From contig JAMXBB010000011.1 in assembly GCA_024138015.1 (NCBI GenBank), positions 85,523,556 to 85,587,555 on the forward strand: 64,000 bases of DNA. The letters are read 5' to 3'. Below, one piece after another: positions 49,089 to 61,150 of the stretch. The notes beneath the pieces were generated by a model. That model made no database searches. It was given only the letters and a program-made list of their open reading frames with translations, and was not told the origin of the DNA. The position numbers and the translations under genes were made by a program. The stretch comes from Lumnitzera littorea. Its lineage: Eukaryota; Streptophyta; Magnoliopsida; Myrtales; Combretaceae. How positions within the stretch are numbered: the stretch's first letter is position 1; every line of letters begins with the position of its first letter.

Positions 49089-52000
49089 ATGAGGTCTCCG
49101 TCCAGACATGGAATATTAGATCTAAATGTCGGTGACAGCGAGAAGAAGGGACCTTGGAGTGCTGAAGAAGATGAGAAACTCATAGCTTACGTTAAAAGAT
49201 ATGGCATTTGGAACTGGACCTATATGCCAAGAGCTGCAGGTTCGTTTTCATTAACCGGTTCATATATGTATATTTCTATGATTTTAATCAAAAGAATGTT
49301 ATTTGTGCATTTCTACGATTTTCCTTCGACTTTCTGTTCTGCGTTTTGCTTTGACCTCATTGTTTTTCTGCAACTGTACATAAATTTCTCTGAAATCGCT
49401 TGAATTGATCCCTAAATCTTATTTTATTTATCCAATCACGTAATATCCATGGATCCAACATAGGTTTGGCAAGAAGTGGAAAAAGCTGCAGACTTCGCTG
49501 GATGAATTATTTGAGACCCAATATTAGACACGGGAGTTTCACAAGAGAGGAGGAGGATATCATCGTCAAGTTGCAGCAAGAACTTGGAAATCGGTAATTA
49601 TTTCTTGTTCGTCTCCGACATCTTATATTAATCCTTTCAGATTAAGATTAGATCCTTCGGCTGTTCGAGTTAATTCACGATGAAGCTTACTCCAATCACT
49701 AAGGCAAACGATATGGCAAATTTCAGAAAAGAAAAGATGAAATAGATAGAAATTAAAAGTAAAGAAAAGAGTGGAAATGAAAAGAAAAGAAATTTTGTGT
49801 TTGGATATTTAAAATGGAAATGGAAGGAAATGAGTTATGTAATATTCTTATATAGCAAATTTGGACAATAAAGGTATTTTTATAGTTTTAAATGAATTAT
49901 ACCAGTTTTCAATCACTTTCTTTAAAAACCCGAAGAGAAAAATTCCGGCTCTAAAATTGGATAATTCATTTTCTTAGATCCTCATGTCCACTTTAAATTA
50001 CCAAACACATATTTACCCCTCTATTTCATTGATTTCCCTTTAGTTCTGCCCATCCAAATTGTTCTACGGTTCATCTCCAACATTCATTGAGCAAGCGCTT
50101 TTTTCCTTTTCCTTTTTTTTTTTTTTTTTTGAAATTTAAAATCAAGAAACATGACAGCCAATTTCATAGGATATGAACCCAACGAAACAGCAAGTGAAAA
50201 GATCAATTGAGTTATCGGCTGATCAAAATTATAAAATAAAAAAATATAGTATCTTAAAAATTTGAAATGCTTCTAATTTTGACCGTAATTATTATTTAAA
50301 AAAATTGCTCTTTGCACTAAATCTTTGTTGATGTGAAATATCAATAAGATCGTGAATGACTGGCTTCCCTTTTCAAATATTTTCATCCCGAGCACACAAT
50401 GCGTATTTTCCAGCGCCTAATCCTTTCACATAAAATAAGCACAGATAGCTTAGTGTAATATTATTTCCTCTTTCTCTCCTTTTTTTTCTAGGCAATTGTT
50501 GGGCGTTGCTGATCAATTCAAGTTGAAATAGAAACAATGGATTTAATGATATTACTCATAAGTAACAAATTATCCATAACAAACGTGTATAGTACATAGC
50601 CAAAATTAGTATAAAGAATTAAATTCTGAAATATTTTAAAAGAAACATACTGCTTGTTAATTTGATTGAGCTAATTTTCATTTACTTTCTTGTATTGTTG
50701 GTATCGCAACAGATGGTCCTTGATTGCAACAAAACTTCCGGGAAGAACCGATAATGATATAAAAAATTATTGGAACACTCGATTAAAAGGACGTAACTTC
50801 CAAAATAACGGCCACATGGATGCGTCCAACTTTGCCTCTATTCATGATGTTGCTAGTGAAGATGATGGACGCAACTTGCAAAATGATGGTGAAATGGATA
50901 CGTCTAACTCTACCTCTACTCAAGATGTTGTGGGTGAAGATAATGGATGCAACTTGCAAAATAATGGTAAGTTGGATACGTCCAATTCTGCCCTTGATTC
51001 TGATGTTGCCAGTGAAGATGATAGACGTAACTTGCAAAATAATGGTCAAATGGATACGTCTAACTCTGCCCATTCTCATGATGTTGCCAATGAAGATAAT
51101 GGATGTAACTTGCAAAATAATGATCACATAGATATGTCTAACTCTGCCCCTACTTATGATGTTACCAATGAAGATGATGGACGTAACTTGCAAAACAATG
51201 GTCAGATAGATGCATCCAACTCTACCCCTGCTCATGATATTGCCAGTAAAGATGATGGACATAACTTGCACAACAATGCTCAGATGGATACGTCCAACTC
51301 TATCCCTGATCATGATGTTACCAGTGAGGATGATGGAAATACAACACTAGTTATAGAGCTTGATACGCAAGGAGAGGATAATAGTGCTAAAAGAGTAGTT
51401 ATGGTTTGTAAAGTTATCTCAGATAAGGTAGAGGATGAGGTCGTTGTGACTTCAACTTTGAAAAAGGCATGGAGATCATATGGCGATTGTGAGATTATAG
51501 CTATGAAGGCAAATGTTTTTGTGTGTACATTTGGTGAGAAATGGCAAGTAATGAATATTATAAGAGATGGACCATGGTCTTACATGGGGAAATTACTTGT
51601 GTTGAACTTTTGGGAGTCATACCAAAACATAGAAGATGTGGATTTGAGTAAATTTCCCATTTGGATTCAGATACACGGACTGAAGCTTGATCAAATGACT
51701 GAAAGTAATGCTAAGAAGATTGGGGCTTATGTTGGAAGTGTGTTGGGGTGTGAGCCTGTAAACCTAAAGGGTGGAGCTTTAAGAGGGTTTCTAAGAGTAA
51801 GAGTTAATATGGATTGGTCATGGCCAATTAAAATAGGTACTTGGGTGAGCAGAAACAAAATAGAAAGATACTTTGTTAAGTTCAAGTATGAAAAACTTCC
51901 TGATATTTGCTTTAAATGTGGTAGAATGGGGCACTCCACAACATGTTGTAGTGAAGAATCTGAAACACAGATTTTTGGTGATTGGCTAAGAGCATCTTCA

Positions 52001-52846
52001 GTTAGGCCTCTACTTGAGGGTGATGATTCACCTTGTAATTTTGTGCCTGGGCCCTCTTCTTCGATGGAAGCGACATCTAGTGGATCAAGCGTAGCTTGTA
52101 TAAGCAACTCTAATTCGTCGTTAAAAGGGAAAAAGCCTATTGAAGTGTCTCTATCTAGTGGTTTGGGGATTGAAAAAACTAGAAAAGCTTATGTCATTTC
52201 CTTTGAGAGATCCTTTAACAACAATAAGCATAATCCCTTTACAACACTAGCCTCTTCCACTCCCATTATTTCTGCCCAACCTATTGCAACTACTAAGACA
52301 CCCAATAATAAGGCTCTTATTACTTCTCTTTCTTTCACAAGAGCGCAGGAGGAAGTCATCGATCCTATTAAGACAAATACCCTTCAATCCACACACCAAA
52401 GCTCCTTAAATACAAGTTCCCATTATGTTACATCTACTCAAACACACAAATCTTTATTTAACCCATCTATCCCCCGTATTAGTGAGCTTCCCCCCTCATC
52501 CTTGCCTTCCCCTAAGCTACAAACACTCTTTCCATCCCCTTCCCATTTGAAACCACCCTTGAAAACTATGGCAATCAAACAACCAGCAAAGGAAATATTT
52601 GTAGGCTCCTCTAAAAGATTGAAGTTTGATGTCAATGATGATAAGACATCAGGTAAAATAGAGTCATGTGTTGTCAATCAAGGAAGAAACAATAAGAAAG
52701 GCATTGCTAGAGTAAAAATGGGTCCCTCTTCTCAACAAAGGGTGTTATGTTCAAAAGGTACGGTAGATGCCTCGGTTGTTGTTCAACAGAATTCAGAAAA
52801 AGGCTGTAACAATTGGCTCCAATTAGCTACACAGGATTCTAATTAG
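49089..52846 (+). CDS. R2R3-MYB fused in frame to 26-residue repeats and a LINE ORF1 (DUF4283 + CCHC)
   Basis: Exons are 49089-49239, 49464-49593 and 50713-52846, with GT/AG introns at the usual R2R3-MYB positions (within the G of AAG|L and the R of GNR|W). The coding length is 2415 nt, or 804 residues. The R2 repeat has W23, W43, W63; R3 has F76, W95, W114 and ends NDIKNYWNTRLK. The redox-type first cysteine of CGKSCRLRW is Ser55. Residues 121-302 are seven 26-residue repeats. About 320-460 is DUF4283 (TLKKAW, DGPWSYMGKLLVL, FPIWIQIHGL, LRVRV). C493-C496-H501-C506 forms a CCHC knuckle. A Ser/Thr/Pro-rich tail follows. An in-frame TGA lies 6 nt upstream of the ATG. The first part should be a nuclear, sequence-specific DNA-binding domain. 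DUF4283/CCHC normally occurs in plant LINE ORF1 proteins. The fused protein's role is unknown, and expression of the full fusion is unproven. If splicing joins differently, a short MYB could be the real product. Confidence 0.8.
49793..50014. mobile_element. MITE in intron 2 of the MYB gene
   Basis: The left end (TTGTGTTTGGATATTTAAAA) and the inverted right end (TATGTGTTTGGTAATTTAAA) are good inverted repeats of about 30 bp around a non-coding 220-bp core. It accounts for about a fifth of the intron. Confidence 0.65.
50792..51337 (+). repeat. Seven tandem 78-bp units (26 residues each) in MYB exon 3
   Basis: Each unit encodes a variant of RNLQNNGQMDTSNS, four variable residues, then DVASEDDG. 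All seven keep exactly 78 bp and stay in frame. The units are acidic and Asn/Ser-rich, with no cysteine except at the C-N-L variant starts. Variants are scattered rather than clustered, so the array is not freshly amplified. Confidence 0.92.
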
Positions 52847-52858
52847 CTAGAACTATCA

Positions 52859-55800
52859 AGGTATGGGGCTTACTTGACAATTCAATATCCCAATGATCTC
52901 ATTCATAAACATAATCCCATCATTGTATTTTTTATGAAAATGAAGAACAAGTCCTAAAAGCTATCAAGAATCGAAGGGATGATGAGGTACGCAAATGAAT
53001 TCTTTGTCCCATCAGTAGTTTTATTTGGTGGCTTGGCCTTCTGGTGATCAAATGATATTAATGTTAAGACTTGGGTTCTAGTAAAAATCACATAAGGATG
53101 GCAATGTATCTAGTAGATGGATCTTTATTTTCTTATATCTCATGGATTTATGAAGATTTGCATTTGACTAATTGTAAGGAGTTATAACATGAGGTAGAAA
53201 CAATTAGTCTTACACTCAGATATCCCTGGGTTTGTATAGTATGATCCAATGATATTTGGTATAACTACGAAAAGGAGGGTGGTAATCCATGGTATAGTAA
53301 ATTGATGGAACAATTTGGAATATTACAATGAATGCACATCTCAGTGATCTAGGTTTCTAAGGACCATGGTTCACAAAGAGTATGGGCAACTGGTGTATGA
53401 AAGAATTGATAGAGCAATTGTCTCTTAAGATTAGCTTTATAAATACCTTCATACGTAAGTTCTTCATAATGTGATGACTGGTTTAAATCATGTCGCATTG
53501 ATTGTAAATTCTTGCTTTTCTGATTTGAGAGGTAGACGTCATTTTATATTTGAGAATGTATGGACTACCTCTAAAGAATGTAGACAGATTATCAAGGAAG
53601 CTTGGAATGTAAGTCCTCCCAATAGATACCAAATTCCTTTCAAGTTTAGATTGTGGTGCTGTAGGTTAAAGTTGTGTGATTAGAGTAGTTCTACCCTCCC
53701 AAATAATATCACTTAAATTAGGAAATATCAAAATGAACTCCTAAAAATTCAACAAAGAATTGGAAGGAATAGATAGTGAGAATACCAAATAATTGGTAAG
53801 CTTGAGTTGTTATGGAGGAGGGAAGAGCTCTATTAGCAATAATGCTCTAGGGTATCTTAGTTGGAAGAGGGAAATCACAACACAAAACTTTTCCACTAAT
53901 CCACCTCAATGTATCATCAGAGATATAAAATCCTAAGGCTGGAAAATGGTGCTCATTCACAAGTAGAAAATGAAGAAGATATTTTAGACTCTCTTTGCAA
54001 CTTCTATGAAGGCCTCTTTAGATTTGAAAGATGGTAAGAGAGATTAGGGGAATGATTCTTGATTCGGTTCCAGATTTGGTCAATTCTGACATGAATGAAG
54101 ATTGGAAAGGCTAATATCTGAAGAAGAGATTACGAATGCTACATTCCATTTAGGAGCTCTAAAAGCACTAGGCCTTGACGACTTCTCTATAGTGTTCTAT
54201 CAACGTTATTAGCACATTGTTGGCAAGAGCAGTGTAAACAATTTGTGATTTCTTTACCACAGGTATTCATCTTGTCCCTTTAAATATTATTGAAATTGTT
54301 CTCATACCTAAAGTAGTGTCTCCACAAGAGGTTGAGCATTTTCACCTAATAAGTCTTTGCAATTTCATTTTCAAAATAATATCCAGAGTCTTAGGCAATC
54401 ACCTTAAACCATTTCTTCAAAACCTCATTTTAGAACTTTAAAGTGCATTCATATCTAGTTGGGTAATCCATGATGAACATCACAATTGCTATGAAGCTTT
54501 TTACTTTTGTATTAAGAAGAAATATAGCAAAAAGCACTTTTTATGGCCTAAAACTTGACATGGACAAAGCCTGTGATCAAGTCGAATGGGATCTTTTAAG
54601 AGTGGTTTAATTGAAACTTAGTCTCTATGATTTATGGGTTAACTGCATGATGGAATGAATGCATTAGGGTTCTATCTTATGGTTTCTTAGTCAATTGTTA
54701 GGTTACCAATGAGGTCTACCCTTCTAAAGGCCTCAGGCAAGGCAATTCTCCTTTTACCTTATTTATTTATTTATTTTTTTATTACTAATGTGCTATTATG
54801 AAACAATGAGAAAGCTATATCTTATAATCATTTGATCGGAATGAAAGTTAGGAGAGCTAGTTTGAAATAACCCAAAAATTAAAAGGTCAATCTATAAGTT
54901 AAGTTAGATTATTTAAAGGTCAAAGAGAAAACTCCAAATTTTAGTGTCGATTTTTCATAAAATAACAAAAATGCTGTCATATCTAATTTTCATAGAAGGA
55001 ATCAAAGAGTAGGTCAAGATAATTAAATAAATATTTTGAGGTGAGATTAACCATAAGAAATGTTCAATATGAAGATTAAAGAGATAAAATCTAGTTAGGG
55101 CTAAAAAGGTTACTTTTCTAAAAGCTGGAGAAAAGTATAGTCATGTACCTAGCATATGACCTTTTTAGGGTTTTAGGCAACATTAGCTCCTATTTAAGGC
55201 CTCTTATGCCACTACCTTAAAACCTTAAGAGCTCTACTCATTTTCTTGTGCCTTAAAGGCATTAACAAAGAAGAAAACCCTAAGCCTTAGTTCATTAAGC
55301 TGAAACTTTTTTTTTTTTCTTTTTAACCCCCCTTACTAACTAAGCTTGGAATGGCATCTTCATTAAGTCTTGAGACAAGGGAAGACATCTAGGAGCTTTA
55401 CCATTCTTAGGACGTGTAGTTCTTTACTAAAGGAGGTAATAAACTTGAAAATCTTTCAAAGTTTAGTTAAATTCTTAAGTCGACCTTCAAATCTGCCTAA
55501 TGAGTAGTGATTTTAACCATGAAGGCTCTACTATAAGTTAAGGACAAATCCATTTTGGGTCCTTTATTGTGGCGACCAGCAAGAGTATTGGAAGCTCAAA
55601 GTAGTCTCTTCAAAAGGTGAGTGGAAGTGTGTAAACAACTTGATGAAATGAAAGCTTAGGTGAAGGACTTTAAGTGCCTTGGTATTTTATATAAGTTAAA
55701 ATGACTCCTTGATGATTTAATGAACTTCATACATTAAAGACATTGTTGTAGCCACTTCATGCTTGGGATTTTGAGGTAAGATGTGGTTAAACTTCAAGAA

Positions 55801-58800
55801 ATGTGCATCTATTGATGATTAGATAATAGTTACTACGTAAAATCTTGATTTAGGAAACTTTATGCATTGAACCTTTATTTTACTTCCAAGAACTATGTTT
55901 GCTTTTGGATGAAAAGGGTTGATCATGATTGTTTGAAGGCTTGATCAAATGTTAAACATATTAAATGTAGTGATAGATAAGTGATGACTTTGGTAGAGGT
56001 TGATTTAGGGCTTTAATTGTAAGATTCACTTAAATTCTCTTGATGCTATTACCCCATGTGTAAAAAGTGAATATTTGTTCTTTAATTTACAAGTTTGGAA
56101 TGAGAATGTGCTTACATGGTGAATGATATAACAAATTATATGTTAAATGTTGTTTTACAAGCTAAATAGTGAGAATATGTTGAATAACATGTTGAATCTT
56201 ACAAGATCAAATGATTTGCTTGCTAAATGGGCTTTAGGTTGATGAAACTATGAAAATTGTGGCAAGTTATAATCTTAAGTCAAGCTTGAATAGGATAATA
56301 AAATGACTACTTAATATTATGGTTGATTATTCTAGATTTCAAGTGGTTAAATTAATAGATCAAAGTGCCTAATGTGGATTTTAGAATATAAAAGAGGTTG
56401 CTCCATCCTTTGGTGTTGCCATATAAATAATTGGATTAGAGCTAATTTTATAAATTTGATATATTGTAAATGTAGATTGAAGGCTTAGTAGAGCATTTGA
56501 TTTGTTTTAGGCTTAATTTGCTTATTAAATAAGCCTTGATGTTAATTGGACTTGAAGGTGCAACTTGCTAGAAAGTTAGGCTAAAAGAATTAAATCTTTT
56601 CTTGGGTTTTACCATGGATTGGCTCATCAAAACCTTAGGTTAGCCCATAACTCATAATTGGTACACCATGAACCAATTGACGTAACCTCAAAATTGGTTT
56701 CCTATAAAATGTCCAAATAAATAAGATAAAGTTAATGGGCTTAAAATGAGCTTTTAAAATATAATATGAACAACTTTAATCGGCTTACTTAACCCCTCAG
56801 GACAGTGGGCTCATTTCCCCTTCTAGAATCACAACCTAAACGAACCTAAGCCATATGAAATAGTAGGCTTGAATAATAAATTAGGGTGTTTGGGCTTAAT
56901 TAATTCCTAACAAGCCTAAACTGGATAATCATATGGATTGGATAAAAAGAACCCTAATGACTCCAATTCCAAATTAGGTAAGCCCATTTTCCAAATGGGG
57001 GCCCAGTTCCTTACGGGCCTTAATAAAAGAATCCCATAAACTTGTGCTAAAAACCCATCAAATGCTAATAGGTTAAGGCTAAAATCCTTAAACTATCCTT
57101 AGGCCCATAATTCCTTTTATGGCTTACACTTAAATGGACCTTAACTAACATAAGGTCCTTAATCTATTAAGTAACTAATAATAGATAGATTAATAATTAG
57201 TAATGATTCCATTAACTGGATTAGTAATTAATACTACTAAGTAATATGGGCTTAATTCCCCCTCAAAATATAATTAGCCTACTAACATATTAAGGTTCAT
57301 AACCTAAATAGACCTTAATTAACATAAGGCTAATCAAGAAAAAATGAAGTATAGATTGATAAAAATGATTGTACATTAGCAAAGATAAAGCATAGCTATT
57401 ATTTAATTAGTTTTCGAGTGAGGTTACAAGATGTCCATCTCTCTACTATGAGGCTTACACAATTGGGATGTAGTGACTATCAAAGCTGTTTGTTAAAATC
57501 TTAGGAAATCTTAAATTGGATAAAAATGTAAACTCAACCTAACTAATTATATGCTTCTTATGCTTAATCATCCCGTCCAGTGTGATGAAACCCTTAGACT
57601 AGGTTATGTCTACAAGAATAACTGCATGATGATATGATAAATGAAGCTAAGACCATTAGCGAAGGCTCTGAGAATAGTCGATAAGAGGGAATTGTGTGGT
57701 ATTAAACAATGTAACCTTTTATACAATAATACTTTATAAGATTTCTATGTTAAGTATAGACTTACTCCAATAGCCCCAGATGGCCTTAATTGGGTTGACC
57801 CATGTCGTTCCTCATTGTGATGTCTAGAGTCATGAGTATACCTATGTTGCTTGCTACACTTAAACAATAATTTAATAATTTGAATTGTTTATTGAATTAA
57901 AAAAAGTCTATATGACATGTTGAATGGGGTTTTTGGTTGCTATTGTGTTAAGTTCTTTAGAACTCATTCTTTAATCATTTTCAGGTGAGAATGTGGATAT
58001 TAGTGAATTCTATTATGGTCCCTACTTTAATCCAGCTTATGATATATTAGGGACTACAGACTCTTTTGGAGACTTTTGAATGTGGGCATATGTAACTATT
58101 TTCATGATAGCATACTATCTTAGCTTTGTTTTTCTCTAGATACTTAGCAGTTTATTACCATGGTCACCTTTGAAAAATTAGGTGACTACATAGATACTCT
58201 TGTACTTTTTTTATACTAATATTATGTTTCTAGAGCCCTAGCTATTAGATTGATGTTTTGGAAGGCTTATAGGCCTAATTGCTATTTATGGAGAGTGTTT
58301 GTGACATCGAGTGTTCGAGCCGATGTTCACATATTAGCAATATAATGTTTTAAGATATCCATTCCTTTTAAATCAAAAATTGGTTTTATGACTAAAATTC
58401 ATATTTTTCAAATTAATCACTGATATCATAAAAGCTTAAAAGTTGGTTATAAACTTATGCTCTAAGATCAACAAGCCTTACGTGTAATGCTTAAGTATTA
58501 TATGTGGTGGATTACCACAACACTTGTAGATTTGGGACATGACATTGTCCTTTTTTATCAATCTTATTATTTATTGATGATTCTTCATTTTTTTGTGGAG
58601 GGTACAAACAAAAATGTCCAAGTTTTGAATATTATCATCCAATTTTATTCCAATGCAGTAGGGTAAAGGGTCAATTGCTAGAAGTTAAGTATTTTCTTTA
58701 ACAAAAATATCTCACTAGAAAGGTCAAGAGCCATTTGCCAAGTATTAGGAGTGTCAGTTTTAAATAATCTAATAAGTACTTAAGCTTACCTACCATTTAG

Positions 58801-61130
58801 GGAAGGAGGCATAAGATTTATGGTTTGTGAAGGATAGAGTGTGGTCAAAATTAAACAGTTGGAAGTGTTTTTTTTATTATTAAATGCCAACAAGGAGGTC
58901 CTCATTAAGTCAGTAACAGAAGCCATCTCAACTTATTCTATACATTTTTTCAAATTCCCAATCAAGTGGTATAGAGAGGTAGGCTCAATGATAGCTGAGT
59001 AATGGTGGGGACAAGTTAAAGATGAGAGGACAATACATTAGCTAAGTAAGGATAAAATAATGCTTCCAAAGACAAGAGGAAGGTTAGAATTTAAAGACAT
59101 CAATAACCTTAACTTAGCCTTTTTAACTAAACTGGCTTAGAGAATTGATAGTAACCCAAATGCTTTTTGGGTTCGTATGCCCAAAGATATATACTTTCCT
59201 CAATCCTTTTTCTTGTAAGCAACTAGAGGATTTGAAAAATTTTGGGGTTGGGCAAGTATCTTGTATGGGAGGTATCATTTGATGAGAGGTTCCCTATGGC
59301 AAGTGGAAGATGGCATGATGATATGGGCAACCATTGACAAATGGATCCTAAGCATGGTAGATCATAAACTGATGTTCAAGGGATAATCATTATAAGTTGG
59401 AGTTGTAGGTATCATATCTTATTAACTCTCAATCACTTTTATGGAATTTGCATCTGTTTCATGGTTGGTTTGATATTAGAGTAGTAAGAGCTATTCAAGA
59501 TATTCCAAAACCATTACATAGAATAGATGATCATCTGATATAGCCACATGAGACATTATCAAATGTATTGTGAGATTGGCATATAATTTATTAGGGGCAA
59601 CTCTCATTAGTGCAATTTGGACACTTCTTCATCCCATAAAATATTAAGAGCAACTGAAAATCAGGATGTCACTTTCCTTGTCTACTAAAGGTTAATCACT
59701 TTATATGGAAAACTTTAAACAACATTGTAGCCCCTAATTGTAATTTGGAAAGAAAACTTGTCCTTGAATTTATGAGCTATAACTTTTGTAGTAATGATGA
59801 ATCTATTCAACATTCGTAATTATGTTATTCATATACTAAGTTGGTATGGTTTGCAATTTTGGGTACCTATGTGAATGTTGAAAATGTGATTCTTTAGACC
59901 GTTGGTTAAATTCATGTTTGGTGGGGTAAGAAGTAGCAAACATGAGGTGACTCTTCTTCTTGCTATGCTATATATTGTCATCTAGTGTATATGGAAGGAT
60001 AGATGTAATGAAACTTTCAATTGTAAAAGCACAAATGCAAATTTTGAGATAACTTTTGCCTAAAAAGCTTTGGCAAAGATTAAACTAGTAGTTTCCAAGG
60101 CTAATTTCCATAAAAAAAATACTAAAAGAACTTAAGGATTACATTGAGCAAGATCTTGACTTACTCCAATAAAGGACAAGTATAAATTTTTGTAACATGA
60201 TTTATTGTGCATATTATATAGTTCCACACTTGCATATCATACCTGTTAAATTGCAACTTTTAGCAAACTACTTTAGCTAAATATAATCAGTAACATATAT
60301 CCTTAGCGTAGAAGTGCACTAGCAAAAGAGAGTAGGCATGGAGACATGGTTTATTTTTCTTGTAGCTCAATCATAAAGCCTAGGCTAAGCCTTTATTAAG
60401 TCATTTGCAGCAATAGATGTCCAATAGATGTGATAACAACACAAACAATAGTTATTAGCAGCTTTAGTAGTAGAAAATAGTAATAGATGCGATCCTTACT
60501 CAAGTTTGCATCATCAGCAAAAACAATAGCAAACACTAGAAATCACTTTTAATTCATGCTTCTCTAAGAGTAATGAGTAGCCATTGTTTATGTGTCCAAA
60601 TGTAAAGTGGTTAGCTCTAATGGGATCAATTATCAAATTAAATTATAATAGGGCTTATGATTGTTCCATAAAAATGGCAACTACAAGAATCATTGCTAAG
60701 GATGCTTGTGGTCTTTATGCACATGGTCTTGAAGAAACCAAAGCAACTGTAGTTTCAAAAATAATACAGCTTACAAAGCTAAATGGATAGTGAGAGGTGA
60801 TTTTTTAAATGGATTGTGAAATTATCTTTAATGCTTTAGTGTCAAAGGAGGATTTAATGTGGAGATTACTTCCTTATGTGACTTAGTGTAGAAGTATATT
60901 GGTGCATTTTACTTCAGCTAAATTTAGTCTCATTATAAGGTAAACTAATCAAGTGACATATTGGAATATTAGTTACATAAGGAAGCCAATGTATCCTCAT
61001 GATTGGGTTGTGAAACTCTATTTTCATCTTGTTAATATAATTAACTAATGTTATCTCAAGTTTCTTTAGTCTATAACGACGTTGTTGATGTACTTTGCAC
61101 TTTTTCTCCTTAATGAATTTTTTCTTCAAT
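52859..61130 (+). pseudogene. LINE ORF2 (endonuclease, reverse transcriptase, zf-RVT, RNase H), heavily degenerate
   Basis: Broken frames show the endonuclease (RYPWVCIV then SNDIWYNYEKEGG at about 53215-53285; LSDLGF-like at about 53345; LNHVALIVNS at about 53480). The reverse transcriptase follows (ALKALGLDDFSIVFYQRY at about 54160; VEHFHLISLCNFIFKIISR at about 54330-54385; KLDMDKACDQVEWDLL at about 54555-54595; GLRQGNSPF at about 54730; a LLFIDDSSFF version of the FADD motif at 58570). The zf-RVT region is at about 59680-59880 and the RVT_3-type RNase H at 60584-60790, ending in a LHKEANVSS-like remnant. Stops occur every few dozen codons, so no ORF2 protein can be made. An LTR-like element splits the RT just before the FADD motif. 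Confidence 0.85.
54863..58544 (+). mobile_element. LTR-like insertion (3.68 kb) in the LINE reverse transcriptase
   Basis: It begins TGAAATAACCC and ends TGGGACATGACA. Those are TG/CA ends resembling decayed forms of the family A LTR ends. LINE RT reading stops at 54862 (MKVRRAS) and resumes at 58545-58580 (CPFLSILLFIDDS). The 5-bp flanks tagtt and ttgtc agree at only three bases, so the target duplication is weak. No gag or pol was seen inside. 56600-57350 has many GGGCTTA / TAAGCCC-type segments. It is probably another old solo LTR, perhaps of a related family. Orientation is inferred from the ends only. Confidence 0.6.
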
Positions 61131-61150
61131 TTGGCAATAAATAAATAAAA
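61131..61150 (+). other. A-rich 3' tail of the LINE
   Basis: AATAAATAAATAAAA follows the end of ORF2 and directly precedes the duplicated MYB sequence, as expected at the 3' junction of a target-primed insertion. Confidence 0.65.

Larger units (their letters stand above)
50792..61150 (+). mobile_element. Plant LINE (L1-type) inserted in MYB exon 3, with a nested LTR-like insertion
   Basis: ORF1 (DUF4283 and CCHC), then endonuclease, reverse transcriptase, zf-RVT and RNase H remnants, then an A-rich tail (AATAAATAAATAAAA at about 61135-61150), follow in L1-type plant LINE order. The 5' boundary is uncertain. It lies somewhere between the end of the MYB domain (50791) and the start of DUF4283 (about 51390), because the origin of the 78-bp repeats is unknown. 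Without the nested 3.7 kb insertion the element would be 6-6.7 kb, a normal size. Confidence 0.8.

Noticed and set aside
50783..51313. 176-codon minus-strand open frame opposite MYB exon 3
   Set aside because: It is the antisense shadow of the 78-bp repeat array. The period is a multiple of three, so a stop-free frame repeats on the other strand. The plus frame at 50820-51131 has the same cause.
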